The notes under the pieces are model-generated. The model searched no databases. It saw only the letters and a list, made by a program, of their open reading frames with translations, and had not been told where the DNA came from. From Ignavibacteriales bacterium (lineage in GTDB: Bacteria > Bacteroidota > Ignavibacteria > UBA10030), in assembly GCA_026390575.1 (NCBI GenBank), contig JAPLFR010000016.1, positions 248,001 through 312,000 on the forward strand: DNA of 64,000 nt. Direction: 5' to 3'. Below, piece after piece: positions 1 through 8,863 of the stretch. Made by a program: the position numbers and the translations under genes. Numbering within the stretch: the first letter of the stretch is position 1; every line of letters begins with the position of its first letter.

Positions 1-331
1 GTTTTTCAGTTAATCTCTGGACTGACATCACTAACCGACTATGTTCAACAGAGCCCCTTTTGTCATTCCCGAAAGTTTTAGTCGGGAATCTTACCGAGAA
101 CTTCAATAAGATTCCCGCTTACAATCCGCGGGAATGACAGAGCCCTCTTTGTCATTCCCGTCCCGACTTGTCGGGATTATCGGGAATCTATCTTTTAATT
201 ATTAACTTTGTGAAAATAGCCCGCTACCAAAAAATCGACTTCATTGTGTTTTCATCGAAATAAGAGTAACTTTTCCAGTAGAGAATTCCGAATATGACAA
301 TCGGCTTTCCCTACATAGAAAAGTTTAATTT
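1..331. repeat. Non-coding region with inverted TGTCATTCCCG repeats
   Basis: No gene is recognised here. The stretch holds a short intergenic repeat: TGTCATTCCCG at 61-71 is matched by its reverse complement CGGGAATGACA at 129-139, and a second direct copy preceded by the same CAGAGCCC lead lies at about 138-160, followed by further CGGGAAT/ATTCCCG pieces up to 188. The arrangement can fold into one or more stem-loops and resembles dispersed palindromic intergenic elements. The remaining bases up to 331 form the leader of the sensor kinase gene. No convincing ribosome-binding site or promoter was found. Confidence 0.6.
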
Positions 332-1960
332 ATGATAATGCCTCCAAAATTAGCGCAGCAGTTAATTCTATTTCTTACACTCGTATTGATCAGTGTCGGA
401 ATGATCTCTGGCTATTTACAGGTTCGAACACAAGAGGACCAGATCCTGAATACCATTATCAACGGTGCAGACCAGCTCTCCAACGGCATCACAAGCGCTA
501 CCTGGCATGCAATGCTCTCGGACAATCGTGAAGCCGCCTACCAAATCATGCATACGATCGCACTGCGGCAGGGAATTGCAAACATCCGCATTTTTAACCG
601 TGAAGGACGGATCATGTTTTCTACCGATTCAACGGTAACCGGTGTCGTGGAACGAACCAGTAAAGAATGTGCAGTATGTCATTCGACGCCGACACCGCAA
701 GTGAATATCACTCCTCCGGACCGCTCCCGGATATTTACCAATGATAAGGGTAAACGCGAACTTGCGATGGTCACACCCATCTACAACGAACCGGCGTGCA
801 GTAATGCAGCGTGTCATGCACATCCAGTGGAAGTAAAAGTGCTTGGGGTGCTTGACGTAACCTATGGTTTAGAAAATGTGGATCAGATTGTCGAGAACAT
901 TCAGCGGCGCGCAATATTTACAACCACAATCACGGTCATTGTCATCGGCATCTTTATCTTCTTTTTTATACGTGCGACCGTTCACAAACCTATTGCAAAG
1001 CTAATCGCTGGGACAAGAGCACTCAGTGCAATGCAGCTTGATCACCCCGTCGATATCAAGGCAGATGGAGAAATTGGTGAACTTGCCCATTCCTTCAATT
1101 CCATGCGCGAGCAATTGATGAAAACAGTCGGCGAACTAAATGAATTGACACAGAGTCTTGAGACAAAAGTCCAGCAAAGAACAGAACAATTGAAAGCGAT
1201 GAACCAGAAGCTTTTCCAAAGCGACCGTTTGGCATCGCTGGGACAACTTGCTGCCAGCGTCGCGCATGAAATCAACAATCCCATCGCCGGTGTTCTTAAC
1301 CTTTCCATGCTTGTTGAACGTATTTTAAAAGAAGACGGCATTCCGCCTGAACGAGTTGAAGAAGTCCGGCGCTATCTTATACAAATTTCCAGTGAAACCA
1401 CACGCGTGGGCCGTATTGTCGGCGACCTCCTTGCTTTTTCCCGGCGGCCATCGCCACAGCGTCTGCCGGCCGACTTAAACGCGATCATCCGTCGTACTGT
1501 TTCTATTATTGATCACAAGCTCAAACTTGCAAACGTTGAATTGGAATTACAGCTTGATGAAACCCTCCCCAACATTAAATGCGACAATTCACAAATCCAG
1601 CAAGTCATCGTCAATCTTGTCATGAATGCTTCTGAAGCAACTCATAACCGGGACCACGGCAAAGTAACGGTTCGAACAACGGTGAACACAAACAGAGAGT
1701 CAATTCGATTTGAAGTGAAAGACAACGGTGATGGTATTCCGAAAGAAAACCTTGCAAAGATTTACGATCCGTTCTTTACAACAAAAGGCGAGGGCAAAGG
1801 TGTCGGGCTTGGACTTGCTGTCGTCTATGGTATTGTCGAATCACATGGCGGCGAAATAGAAGTAGATACGAAAGTCGGAGAAGGAACAATATTCCGCGTG
1901 GATCTGCCGATTTCCGGCGGAGCAGAAAAAATACCGCCTCAATCTTCGGGCATCACCTGA
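332..1960 (+). CDS. Membrane sensor histidine kinase with periplasmic c-type heme motifs
   Basis: Two-component sensor kinase of 542 residues, probably detecting redox state or a heme ligand outside the membrane. A first membrane helix (about 9-28) is followed by an extracytoplasmic domain (about 30-190) with two heme c motifs: CAVCH at 113-117 (CX2CH) and C156-X4-CH at 161-162, the longer spacing known from some multiheme cytochromes. A second helix (about 195-213), HAMP, a coiled coil, the H-box with phospho-acceptor His312 (AHEINNP) and a complete HATPase domain with the GVGLGL box follow. The stop codon overlaps the start of the archaemetzincin gene (TGATG), so they are co-transcribed, and the sigma-54 regulator downstream is the likely partner. 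A second in-frame ATG lies two codons in. Heme attachment is inferred from motifs only. Confidence 0.88.
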   Translation: MIMPPKLAQQLILFLTLVLISVGMISGYLQVRTQEDQILNTIINGADQLSNGITSATWHAMLSDNREAAYQIMHTIALRQGIANIRIFNREGRIMFSTDSTVTGVVERTSKECAVCHSTPTPQVNITPPDRSRIFTNDKGKRELAMVTPIYNEPACSNAACHAHPVEVKVLGVLDVTYGLENVDQIVENIQRRAIFTTTITVIVIGIFIFFFIRATVHKPIAKLIAGTRALSAMQLDHPVDIKADGEIGELAHSFNSMREQLMKTVGELNELTQSLETKVQQRTEQLKAMNQKLFQSDRLASLGQLAASVAHEINNPIAGVLNLSMLVERILKEDGIPPERVEEVRRYLIQISSETTRVGRIVGDLLAFSRRPSPQRLPADLNAIIRRTVSIIDHKLKLANVELELQLDETLPNIKCDNSQIQQVIVNLVMNASEATHNRDHGKVTVRTTVNTNRESIRFEVKDNGDGIPKENLAKIYDPFFTTKGEGKGVGLGLAVVYGIVESHGGEIEVDTKVGEGTIFRVDLPISGGAEKIPPQSSGIT

Positions 1961-2496
1961 TGAGTCGTATTTACCTTCTTCCTGTAGGTTCCGTTGAGGA
2001 TGAAGTACTGACAGTGCTCGGACAGAGATTGCATCAGTTGCTTGATTGGGAAATCCGAAGAGGCGTTCCATTGCAAACGCCAGCGGCAGCGTTTAACGCG
2101 GAGAGAAAACAGTACGAAGCCTTGCAGGTGATGCGCACAGTAGCGGAAGCAGTTCCAGATGATGCGGCACGCGTGCTGGGCATCATGGAAGAAGATCTTT
2201 CGATTCCCATGCTGACATTTGTCTTCGGACAGGCGCAGCTTCGCGGGCGCGTGGCACTTATGTCGCTTGCACGTTTACGGCAGGAGTTTTATGGATTGCC
2301 TGCGAACAAAGAATTGATGATGACGAGGGTAGTCAAAGAAGCACTGCACGAACTTGGTCATACTTTCGGTTTGGTGCATTGCCCGACTTCATCATGTGTG
2401 ATGACGCTTGCAAACGACATCCAGCATGTGGATATAAAAGAAATTGAATTTTGCGGCGGTTGTGCCGTGTTATTACGAGATGCACAACGCGCATAA
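1960..2496 (+). CDS. Archaemetzincin-type zinc metalloprotease
   Basis: Small 178-residue metalloprotease of the archaemetzincin (M54) family. It shows the elongated zinc motif HELGHTFGLVHC, then PTSSCVM, then a downstream CGGC pair. This is the family pattern of a catalytic zinc site plus a second structural four-cysteine zinc site. No signal peptide is visible, so it should be cytoplasmic. Its substrate is unknown, as for bacterial members generally. The start overlaps the kinase stop by one base, and it sits between the kinase and its presumed response regulator, so a role in the same signalling or respiratory process is inferred. Length is normal for the family. Confidence 0.85.
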   Translation: MSRIYLLPVGSVEDEVLTVLGQRLHQLLDWEIRRGVPLQTPAAAFNAERKQYEALQVMRTVAEAVPDDAARVLGIMEEDLSIPMLTFVFGQAQLRGRVALMSLARLRQEFYGLPANKELMMTRVVKEALHELGHTFGLVHCPTSSCVMTLANDIQHVDIKEIEFCGGCAVLLRDAQRA

Positions 2497-2522
2497 GCAA
2501 TGAACGCAGAAAAGGAACCTCT

Positions 2523-3875
2523 ATGAATGCACAATGGAATATTTTAGTTGTTGACGACGAAGAAATCACGTGTGAATCCATGGCGGCATGGCTGCGCGAA
2601 GACGGCTACTCGGTTGATACTGCTGCGTCTGGGAAAGAGGCGCTCGAGAAAACGCGCAGGAAGGAATACGCTATTTACTTTGTTGATTTAAAAATGCCGA
2701 AAGGTATTGACGGCATCGAAACAATGATGGAAATTAAGAAGATCTATCCGGATGCTTCCGTCGTCATCATTACTGCCTATGCCACGGTGGATACTGCCAT
2801 CAGCGCAATGAAAGAAGGTGCATTAGAATACATTGTCAAACCATGCAATCCACAAGAGATCTCCATGCTTGTCGGGCGTATCATCAAAGTAAAAAATCTC
2901 GAGCGTGAGAATGCCATCCTTCGTCAGAAACTTCTTGGACAATACACTTTTCATGACATCATCAGTAAAAATGCAAAGATGATGGAGATATTTTCTCTCG
3001 TGCAAGAGATTGCCAGTTTGCGAAGTACCGTGCTCATCCAGGGTGAAAGCGGAACCGGGAAGGAATTGATAGCACGTGCGATTCATTATTCCGGTGACCG
3101 CAGCGACAAGCCCTTCATCGCGGTTTCATGTGCCGCACTTGCAGAGACATTATTAGAATCGGAACTCTTCGGCCATGAAAAAGGAGCATTTACCGGCGCA
3201 ATGACCCAGAAGCGAGGGAAGTTTGAACTTGCCGACGGCGGGACTATTTTACTCGATGAGATCGGCGACATCTCGCCAAAGTTACAACTCGATTTACTGC
3301 GAATTCTTCAGGAAAGAACTTTTTACCGCGTCGGCGGTACTGAAGAAAACAAGATAGATGTTCGTGTGATTGCTGCAACCCATGTGGATTTGCAAGAAGC
3401 CGTGCAACAAGGAAAATTCCGGGAGGATTTGTACTACCGTTTGAACGTCATCAACATTCATATTCCACCGCTTCGCGAGCGGCTTGAAGATATTCCTCTG
3501 CTCACGAAAGGATTCGTTGAGCGGCTTTCGCACGAATTAGGAAAGGACATAGCCGATGTTTCCGAGGGCGCTCTGAAGAAGCTCATGGAACATACCTGGC
3601 CAGGCAACGTGCGTGAACTCGAGAATGCGATCGAACGCGCCATGGTCACATGCAAGGAACGCGTTTTATCCGAGAATGATTTCCAATTTCTCAACAGCGG
3701 GAAAAAAGAGACGGCATGGATTGCGCCGCTCATGACATTGGATGAAATGGAACGGGAGTCCATTATTGCTGCGTTAAAACGGACGGAAGGCAATGTAAAA
3801 GAAGCCGCCTCACAACTCGGCATCGATCGCTCGACACTGTACGATAAAATCAAGTACTATAAGATTCCTAGGTGA
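2523..3875 (+). CDS. Sigma-54-dependent response regulator (NtrC/ZraR type)
   Basis: Transcription activator of 450 residues. An N-terminal receiver (acidic pair D11-D12, phospho-acceptor D55 in FVDLKMPKG) is followed by an AAA+ domain with Walker A GESGTGKE, the sigma-54-contacting GAFTGA motif, and a GTILLDEIGD Walker B. A C-terminal Fis-type helix-turn-helix (NVKEAASQLGIDRSTLY) ends the protein. The ATG at 2523 is chosen because AAAGGAAC precedes it and the receiver begins at once; a longer in-frame reading would add 24 residues without homology and overlap the archaemetzincin gene. It should activate promoters read by sigma-54 RNA polymerase. A candidate target is the minus-strand respiratory operon that converges on this gene. 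Confidence 0.92.
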   Translation: MNAQWNILVVDDEEITCESMAAWLREDGYSVDTAASGKEALEKTRRKEYAIYFVDLKMPKGIDGIETMMEIKKIYPDASVVIITAYATVDTAISAMKEGALEYIVKPCNPQEISMLVGRIIKVKNLERENAILRQKLLGQYTFHDIISKNAKMMEIFSLVQEIASLRSTVLIQGESGTGKELIARAIHYSGDRSDKPFIAVSCAALAETLLESELFGHEKGAFTGAMTQKRGKFELADGGTILLDEIGDISPKLQLDLLRILQERTFYRVGGTEENKIDVRVIAATHVDLQEAVQQGKFREDLYYRLNVINIHIPPLRERLEDIPLLTKGFVERLSHELGKDIADVSEGALKKLMEHTWPGNVRELENAIERAMVTCKERVLSENDFQFLNSGKKETAWIAPLMTLDEMERESIIAALKRTEGNVKEAASQLGIDRSTLYDKIKYYKIPR

Positions 3876-3882
3876 GTCGACT

Positions 3883-3910
3883 TTGTCAAGACTTAAAGCC
3901 TTGACAAGGT
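3883..3910. repeat. Short hairpin containing CCTTGACAAGG between convergent genes
   Basis: TTGTCAAG (3883-3890) pairs with CTTGACAA (3900-3907) across a 9-base loop. The core CCTTGACAAGG is also found in a larger hairpin at 19450-19485. It lies between the convergent regulator and GcvH-like genes and could act as a terminator, although no T run follows. It is more likely a dispersed repeat. Confidence 0.5.
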
Positions 3911-3917
3911 TACAGAT

Positions 3918-4751
3918 TTACGCCTCTAAGAATACATCTCCTAAAATTCCATCCCAGTTTTTATCAGGATATGCTTTGACAAAATCCTGCACAGGCGTGC
4001 CGCCATCGGCAAGTGTAAGGCCAACCTTCGGATCTGCCAGTTTTTGCTGCAGTTGTTCAAATTCTCTGAGAAACCATGCAGAGACCTCGCGATCCCGTAA
4101 TAAATGTTTTGTGTTTACTTCCGTCGTCAGGGGCTTTATTTTTAAGTACCATCCTTCCGAACCGTCACTTACTGCAACGACCTCACCGTCAAGCGGTGAA
4201 AGGATGCGCAGTGCCGATTTCCCTTTTTTAAAGCTCCAGGCGCTGCCGTTTACCTGCATACGCGTTCCGGGCTTTGGCAGCTCGATACCATCCGGAGTAC
4301 CGACCAACCGTGATGCAAAATCATCCAACCCTACTGTATATGTACCGGTTGCATCTGGCATGACCCATGTATGTCCGCGATGATACAGGCGGTCTGTTGG
4401 TATTGTAAATCCGAACACATGAATCGGCAGTTCGATATCATCAGAATTCGTTGTCTTATTTTGAATCAGTTTTGCATGGGTAGTACAACTGCGGCAATCA
4501 AAACCATTAGCGCATGTCCTCTGCATGAATTCACCGGTGAACTCATGCCGGCATCTCCGCGCCGAGATCGGAAGATCATGAAATTCCGATTCCCATCGGA
4601 TGGCTTCTGCATTGTTGACCCGCAGAGCCCGATACGTACGCAGAAGAGATAGGAGAACGGTCGTTCCGATGATTACTACGATGGCGAAGAAAATGCCTAG
4701 AAAAATAATATTACCTATTGTCCAAGAAAAACCATATACCCACGGAAACAT
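3918..4751 (-). CDS. Membrane-anchored GcvH-like lipoyl-domain protein with four-cysteine motif
   Basis: 277-residue protein related to glycine cleavage H protein, but with additions. It has an N-terminal membrane helix (about 10-35) and a cysteine motif (C67, C80, C86, C89 in the pattern CRHEFTGEF-CANGFDC-SC) that could bind a metal. The GcvH-like domain starts at about 115 (YHRGHTWV). In that fold the lipoyl-lysine position is occupied by K178 in KKGKSALRILSP, so lipoylation is possible. The ATG at 4751 follows AAAGGAG with good spacing; a TTG two codons earlier is less likely. It is the last gene of the respiratory operon, 12 bp after the NrfD-like gene. No other glycine cleavage gene is nearby, so a carrier or structural role in the redox complex is inferred rather than glycine metabolism. 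Confidence 0.75.
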   Translation of the reverse strand: MFPWVYGFSWTIGNIIFLGIFFAIVVIIGTTVLLSLLRTYRALRVNNAEAIRWESEFHDLPISARRCRHEFTGEFMQRTCANGFDCRSCTTHAKLIQNKTTNSDDIELPIHVFGFTIPTDRLYHRGHTWVMPDATGTYTVGLDDFASRLVGTPDGIELPKPGTRMQVNGSAWSFKKGKSALRILSPLDGEVVAVSDGSEGWYLKIKPLTTEVNTKHLLRDREVSAWFLREFEQLQQKLADPKVGLTLADGGTPVQDFVKAYPDKNWDGILGDVFLEA

Positions 4752-4763
4752 AACCAATCTCCT

Positions 4764-5996
4764 TTACATTGACTGAAGTTCGCGCTCTTGCGGAAAGAGC
4801 GTCAGATATCTGAATGAGAACGAATACACCAGCATCCCATACGCAAGCACGGCGAGGAATGTTGTCACTTCCTGCCAACTGGGGATATAGGACAAAAACG
4901 CGTCGAATGGCAGAGTCGGCAGAGCCAGTGTTTGGATCGTCATAACAAAACGGTTGATGACAATACCGGTGCAGGCAAGCAGTGCTGCCGTTACCAGCCA
5001 TCCGAAATGTTCACGCATCTTCCGGTTGAGAAATATGAGTGCCGGAACAAGCCCGCAGAGAACGATTTCCGTAAACATAATCCACGTGCCAAATCCGGAA
5101 TACTTATAGAAACTTGCTGCGCTGAATCCAAGGGACGGTGATGTAGCATTGATCCAAACAAGCGTATCGATAGTTTTCAACAGAACGTAGAAGATTAAGA
5201 TACTGCCCGAGATTTTTCCCAGCAACTGATACACTTCCTGTTTGACAAGCTGCTTGCGTGAGATCTTCGAAACAAGCGATGTTGTAAGAAGGATAAAGCT
5301 CGGTCCGACTGCAGCCGCTGAAATAATAAAAAGGAAAAATGTCGTTGGCCAGATGCCAAGTGCCGGCCGGAATGCAAACGGGCGCCCGATAAGAACACCG
5401 TACAACCCGCCCAGAGAACCCTGATGGAAAAACGAAAGAAATGTGCCAACTGCGGCAAAAACCACAATGAGTTTGTGCAATTCGTGTTCGAACACAAGCA
5501 TAGAAGAAACTTGTTTGATCTTGCGATTCTTTAAAATGACCGGCACGTATTCAATAGCAAGTACCATGAGGTAGCAGGTGATGCAAAACGTAACTTCCGT
5601 CAGCATGGAGTGAACGTTTGGATGCCAGAATGTGAACCATGCTCGAAGCGGTTGCCCGACATCTACCATGAGAACTCCCACAGCCCCGCTATAACAAATG
5701 AAACCAATGACAACGGCACTGTTAATAACCGCCTTTAGTTCCTTCCTTTTCAAAATATACAGCAAGAATCCGGTAAAGAACGCTCCAGCTCCAAGTGCAA
5801 TTACCGTCAGATCGAGATAAATCCACAAACCGAATGCAAAACGGTTATCCATATTTGTCTGATTCAATCCTTTTACCAGACAGAGAAACACGGCATAGAG
5901 ACCGATGATCAGCATCACTGCCCATGGCAAAATCCAGAGTCCAAAATTTTTCATCGATGTTCGAGATACACCGCGCGTGATGAACTTCTTATCCAT
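4764..5996 (-). CDS. qrcD: NrfD/QrcD-like quinone-interacting membrane subunit
   Basis: Polytopic membrane protein of 410 residues with roughly ten hydrophobic helices, of the NrfD/PsrC family that carries electrons between a periplasmic iron-sulfur partner and menaquinone. The family segment FHQGSLGGLYGVL followed by GRPFAFRP and IWPTTFF is visible in the middle. It overlaps the ferredoxin gene upstream by 8 bp, so the two are translationally coupled. Size and gene order (cytochrome, molybdopterin protein, ferredoxin, NrfD) match QrcABCD of sulfate reducers better than PsrABC or the ActABCDEF complex, where the two catalytic-type subunits are fused. The symbol is assigned by order and should be taken as family level. 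Confidence 0.82.
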   Translation of the reverse strand: MDKKFITRGVSRTSMKNFGLWILPWAVMLIIGLYAVFLCLVKGLNQTNMDNRFAFGLWIYLDLTVIALGAGAFFTGFLLYILKRKELKAVINSAVVIGFICYSGAVGVLMVDVGQPLRAWFTFWHPNVHSMLTEVTFCITCYLMVLAIEYVPVILKNRKIKQVSSMLVFEHELHKLIVVFAAVGTFLSFFHQGSLGGLYGVLIGRPFAFRPALGIWPTTFFLFIISAAAVGPSFILLTTSLVSKISRKQLVKQEVYQLLGKISGSILIFYVLLKTIDTLVWINATSPSLGFSAASFYKYSGFGTWIMFTEIVLCGLVPALIFLNRKMREHFGWLVTAALLACTGIVINRFVMTIQTLALPTLPFDAFLSYIPSWQEVTTFLAVLAYGMLVYSFSFRYLTLFPQERELQSM

Positions 5997-6759
5997 GAAT
6001 ATTCTCCTTCACTGCGGCTGTAAGTTTTGTATCCATTTTTGTATGCACCCACGGTTGTTCCGAGCGAAAATACACTTTGGGTTCCGTACCCAATTGTTCC
6101 AGTAACCGAAAAGTATTTTTATCTTTTGAAAGCCGTGAAATTTCACTATTGGCATCTGCAAGATTGCCGAAGTGTATTGCATTCGTCGGGCACGATTCTG
6201 CACATGCCGGAATATATTCGGCATCTGTAATCTCACGCCTGCCTTCGAGCGCCGCTTTTGCGCGCGCTGCCTGCAAGCGGCCGTGGCAGAAATTGCATTT
6301 TTCTACAACACCGCGCATTCGTGTAGAGACATCCGGATTCAAGGTTGTCTCCATTCCCTTGGGCCATTCCGGATCCCACCAATTGAAATACCGTGCGTGA
6401 TAAGGGCACGCTGTCATACAATAACGGCAGCCGAGACACCGCACAGGAATTTGCGCCACGATGCCGGTCTCCGTATCGTACTCAACAGCTTTTTGCGGGC
6501 AGACGGATTCACAGGGTGTATGATGATCACACTGTTGGCATGTCAGCGGAAGATAGACAGCGCGATTTTCAGGAAATGATTTATCGTTTTCTACTTTATA
6601 CACACGCATCCACGTGATGCCGGTACGTTCGTTTGCCTCTTTATGTGCAGGGGGAACATTGTTCTCTACAGCGCAGGCCAGTGTGCAATTGCCGCATCCG
6701 TTGCACCTGTCGAGGTCAATCACCATTCCATAACGCGGCTTGTTTTGATTCGATTCCAT
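5989..6759 (-). CDS. qrcC: Four-cluster ferredoxin-type subunit (QrcC/HybA-like)
   Basis: 256-residue iron-sulfur subunit. Four cysteine groups are visible: C19-X2-C22-X2-C25-X3-C29 near the N-terminus, then CQQCDHHTPCESVCP, CLGCRYCMTACPY, and CNFC with CAESCPTNAI. This is the usual arrangement for four [4Fe-4S] clusters (or three plus one 3Fe) in DMSO-reductase-family electron-transfer subunits. There is no signal peptide of its own; such subunits are often exported together with a Tat-borne partner, here the upstream molybdopterin-type protein. It lies 4 bp from that gene and overlaps the NrfD gene, placing it between catalytic-type and membrane subunits in an electron chain. Confidence 0.88.
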   Translation of the reverse strand: MESNQNKPRYGMVIDLDRCNGCGNCTLACAVENNVPPAHKEANERTGITWMRVYKVENDKSFPENRAVYLPLTCQQCDHHTPCESVCPQKAVEYDTETGIVAQIPVRCLGCRYCMTACPYHARYFNWWDPEWPKGMETTLNPDVSTRMRGVVEKCNFCHGRLQAARAKAALEGRREITDAEYIPACAESCPTNAIHFGNLADANSEISRLSKDKNTFRLLEQLGTEPKVYFRSEQPWVHTKMDTKLTAAVKENIHG

Positions 6760-6763
6760 TCAC

Positions 6764-8863
6764 TTACACTTTCTGAATTTTCACAGGAGTTGGTCGGATT
6801 GAAGAGTCATTGCTCATCTCAAACAGCGAAAAAAGGTTTTGCAGATTCATGGTGTCGCTCACCGCGGCAATATCCGGCATGATGGAGTCATCGAAGCGTG
6901 CTTCTGCGTGCATGGACCCATGATCGGTTTGCAGTAACACTCGGCAACCATGTACAATGCCAAATTGAAAGCCCGTCTTTGTATTCAGATATACTCGGCT
7001 GCCGAAAGCACGCAGTCGCGATTCTTGACCGGTCTTGCTCATCAGTGGTGAGATTTCTGTACTCCCATATATTGTTCTTTCAACGAATGGAACAAGCATC
7101 AGTTGATTTTTATCCATCTTCATTTTATTGATGTCGATTGCCGAAAGTGATGCTGGAATGCGAAATGCAGACAGCGATTTCGCGGTCCAGGCAGAATCCA
7201 TCCAGCATCCACCGGCAAGTAATGCATTCCATAACTCATCCGTTGAAACTAGATTTTTCACTTCGGTTGACTGTCCATTCGACGCATTGAATGCACTGCC
7301 CCGTTTTTCATTATAGAGTGCAGTTATGCGCTTCTTCAGTAATTCTTCTGTCGTTCCCTGTTCGATATTCTGGATTCCTGCTGCTGCAGCAAGACGTTGA
7401 ATAAATTGAATTGGATCAACCACACCAGCGGGTACTGGAACAAGAGGAGCAGAAATACTGAGAGATGACAGCGCGCTATCATATGGACTTGTAAGCTCAG
7501 TATACGACTCAAGGAACACAGGTGTTGGAATAACAAACTGTGTGCAAAAGGATCTCTCTGTGACAAACGGCGAAAGCGAAACGATAATTCCGTTTTCAGC
7601 AAGTTTCTTTTGAAGAAGAGCATCGGAAAGCCGACATCCGGAAAGTGATTCATCAATCAGCATCACTCGAATTGAATGATCCGGAATCAAATTCATGCTA
7701 GAATGTACAGACATGCTATTTTTCGGCATAGAAACTGCGGATGGAATCTCGCGACGCACTGCTATTCCACCCTTCCGTCCAATAGTTCCGGTAAGGAGAT
7801 TCAGCACCATAACTGCAATTTGTGCTTCACGCGAGCTTGCAAATCCATCAATCACAGCAACCGATGGCCCATTCGCAGAAATCGCCCGCGCTGTTTCTTT
7901 TACAATCTCTTGCGAAACACCGCACACTTCCGCAACGACAGACGGCGAGAAAGCGGAGATCATCGTTTCAAGTGCTGCAATGTCGATTGGTTTTACTCGA
8001 AACAAATTTTCTATTAGAATAACATGTACTAATCCAAGCGCGAACACTGCATCAGTCCCGGGCCGTATGGGAATCCACTGATCTGCCATTCCTGCCGTGC
8101 GTGACTGGAACGTCTCAACTTGAATAACGCGCTGTTTCGCTTCGGACTTTTTTTCTATATACCGCGCTGTGCGTGCAGGTGTGCCCCAGCTGTCAAACAA
8201 CGGAACTCCAAAGCTGAGGATCGTCTGTGCGTTATCAAGATCATAACTGAATGGTCCACATGGTTTCTCGAACAGTGAGGCAAGCACATCGAGTGAAGCT
8301 TCACCGACGGGAATGTACTTTCCATTCGGAATATTGGCTGCAAATTGTTGGAAGAGAGACGATGCGGTTCGTTTTGGTCTTCCATCCACACATGCAATGA
8401 ATTGCGAGGAACCGCTCGCATCTTTGATTGCGACAGAAATCTCGTTCAGCGACTCATCAAACGTCATCGTCGTTGATTGAAAGGAACCATTCGTACCATC
8501 TATGCGGAGCGGCCGCGAAACACGCGCCGGATGATATCGAAGATGATGTGCTACAATGCCGATTGGACAAAGGGCACCTTGATTCAACGGATGAGTTTTC
8601 ATGCCGCTCAAACTCACCGGTTGATTGCCAATGCAGCGCGCACGCATCCCGCAGGCAGCGGGACACAGCGAGCACGTAGTGAGTTTATACGAAACATCTC
8701 CACGGCTTGGCTCCGGAATCCACGGCCAGTTTTGTGTCCAGATAGCCGAATCGTCTAAGGCTTTCCATGGAATCGGAGTTAAAAGAAAACCGAGGGCAGA
8801 CCCTCCAACAAAACGCAGTATCTCTCTTCGTGTAATATTCATTTCCATAGGTTTCAATTTCAC
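6764..8863 (-). CDS. qrcB: Molybdopterin-oxidoreductase-family subunit (QrcB/ActB-like)
   Basis: 699-residue member of the DMSO-reductase superfamily. A Tat-type leader (TRREILRF, then a hydrophobic stretch, about 11-32) is followed by ligands for one [4Fe-4S] cluster, C64-X2-C67-X3-C71 and C99 (GALCPIG). The segment TQNWPWIPEPSRG and the SLSGMKTHPLNQGALCP stretch look like the QrcB/ActB branch. Members of that branch can lack molybdenum and act as structural or electron-relay subunits. I cannot tell from sequence by eye whether cofactor ligands remain. The GTG at 8863 overlaps the cytochrome stop (GTGA); ATGs at 8848 and 8842 are alternative starts, all upstream of the twin arginines. It would be exported to the periplasm. 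Confidence 0.82.
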   Translation of the reverse strand: MKLKPMEMNITRREILRFVGGSALGFLLTPIPWKALDDSAIWTQNWPWIPEPSRGDVSYKLTTCSLCPAACGMRARCIGNQPVSLSGMKTHPLNQGALCPIGIVAHHLRYHPARVSRPLRIDGTNGSFQSTTMTFDESLNEISVAIKDASGSSQFIACVDGRPKRTASSLFQQFAANIPNGKYIPVGEASLDVLASLFEKPCGPFSYDLDNAQTILSFGVPLFDSWGTPARTARYIEKKSEAKQRVIQVETFQSRTAGMADQWIPIRPGTDAVFALGLVHVILIENLFRVKPIDIAALETMISAFSPSVVAEVCGVSQEIVKETARAISANGPSVAVIDGFASSREAQIAVMVLNLLTGTIGRKGGIAVRREIPSAVSMPKNSMSVHSSMNLIPDHSIRVMLIDESLSGCRLSDALLQKKLAENGIIVSLSPFVTERSFCTQFVIPTPVFLESYTELTSPYDSALSSLSISAPLVPVPAGVVDPIQFIQRLAAAAGIQNIEQGTTEELLKKRITALYNEKRGSAFNASNGQSTEVKNLVSTDELWNALLAGGCWMDSAWTAKSLSAFRIPASLSAIDINKMKMDKNQLMLVPFVERTIYGSTEISPLMSKTGQESRLRAFGSRVYLNTKTGFQFGIVHGCRVLLQTDHGSMHAEARFDDSIMPDIAAVSDTMNLQNLFSLFEMSNDSSIRPTPVKIQKV

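Noticed and set aside
4764-8863. Polysulfide/thiosulfate reductase (PsrABC) reading of the respiratory genes
   Set aside because: The pentaheme cytochrome, the QrcB/ActB-like N-terminal segment and the gene order fit Qrc/ACIII better; catalytic use of sulfur compounds is not supported.
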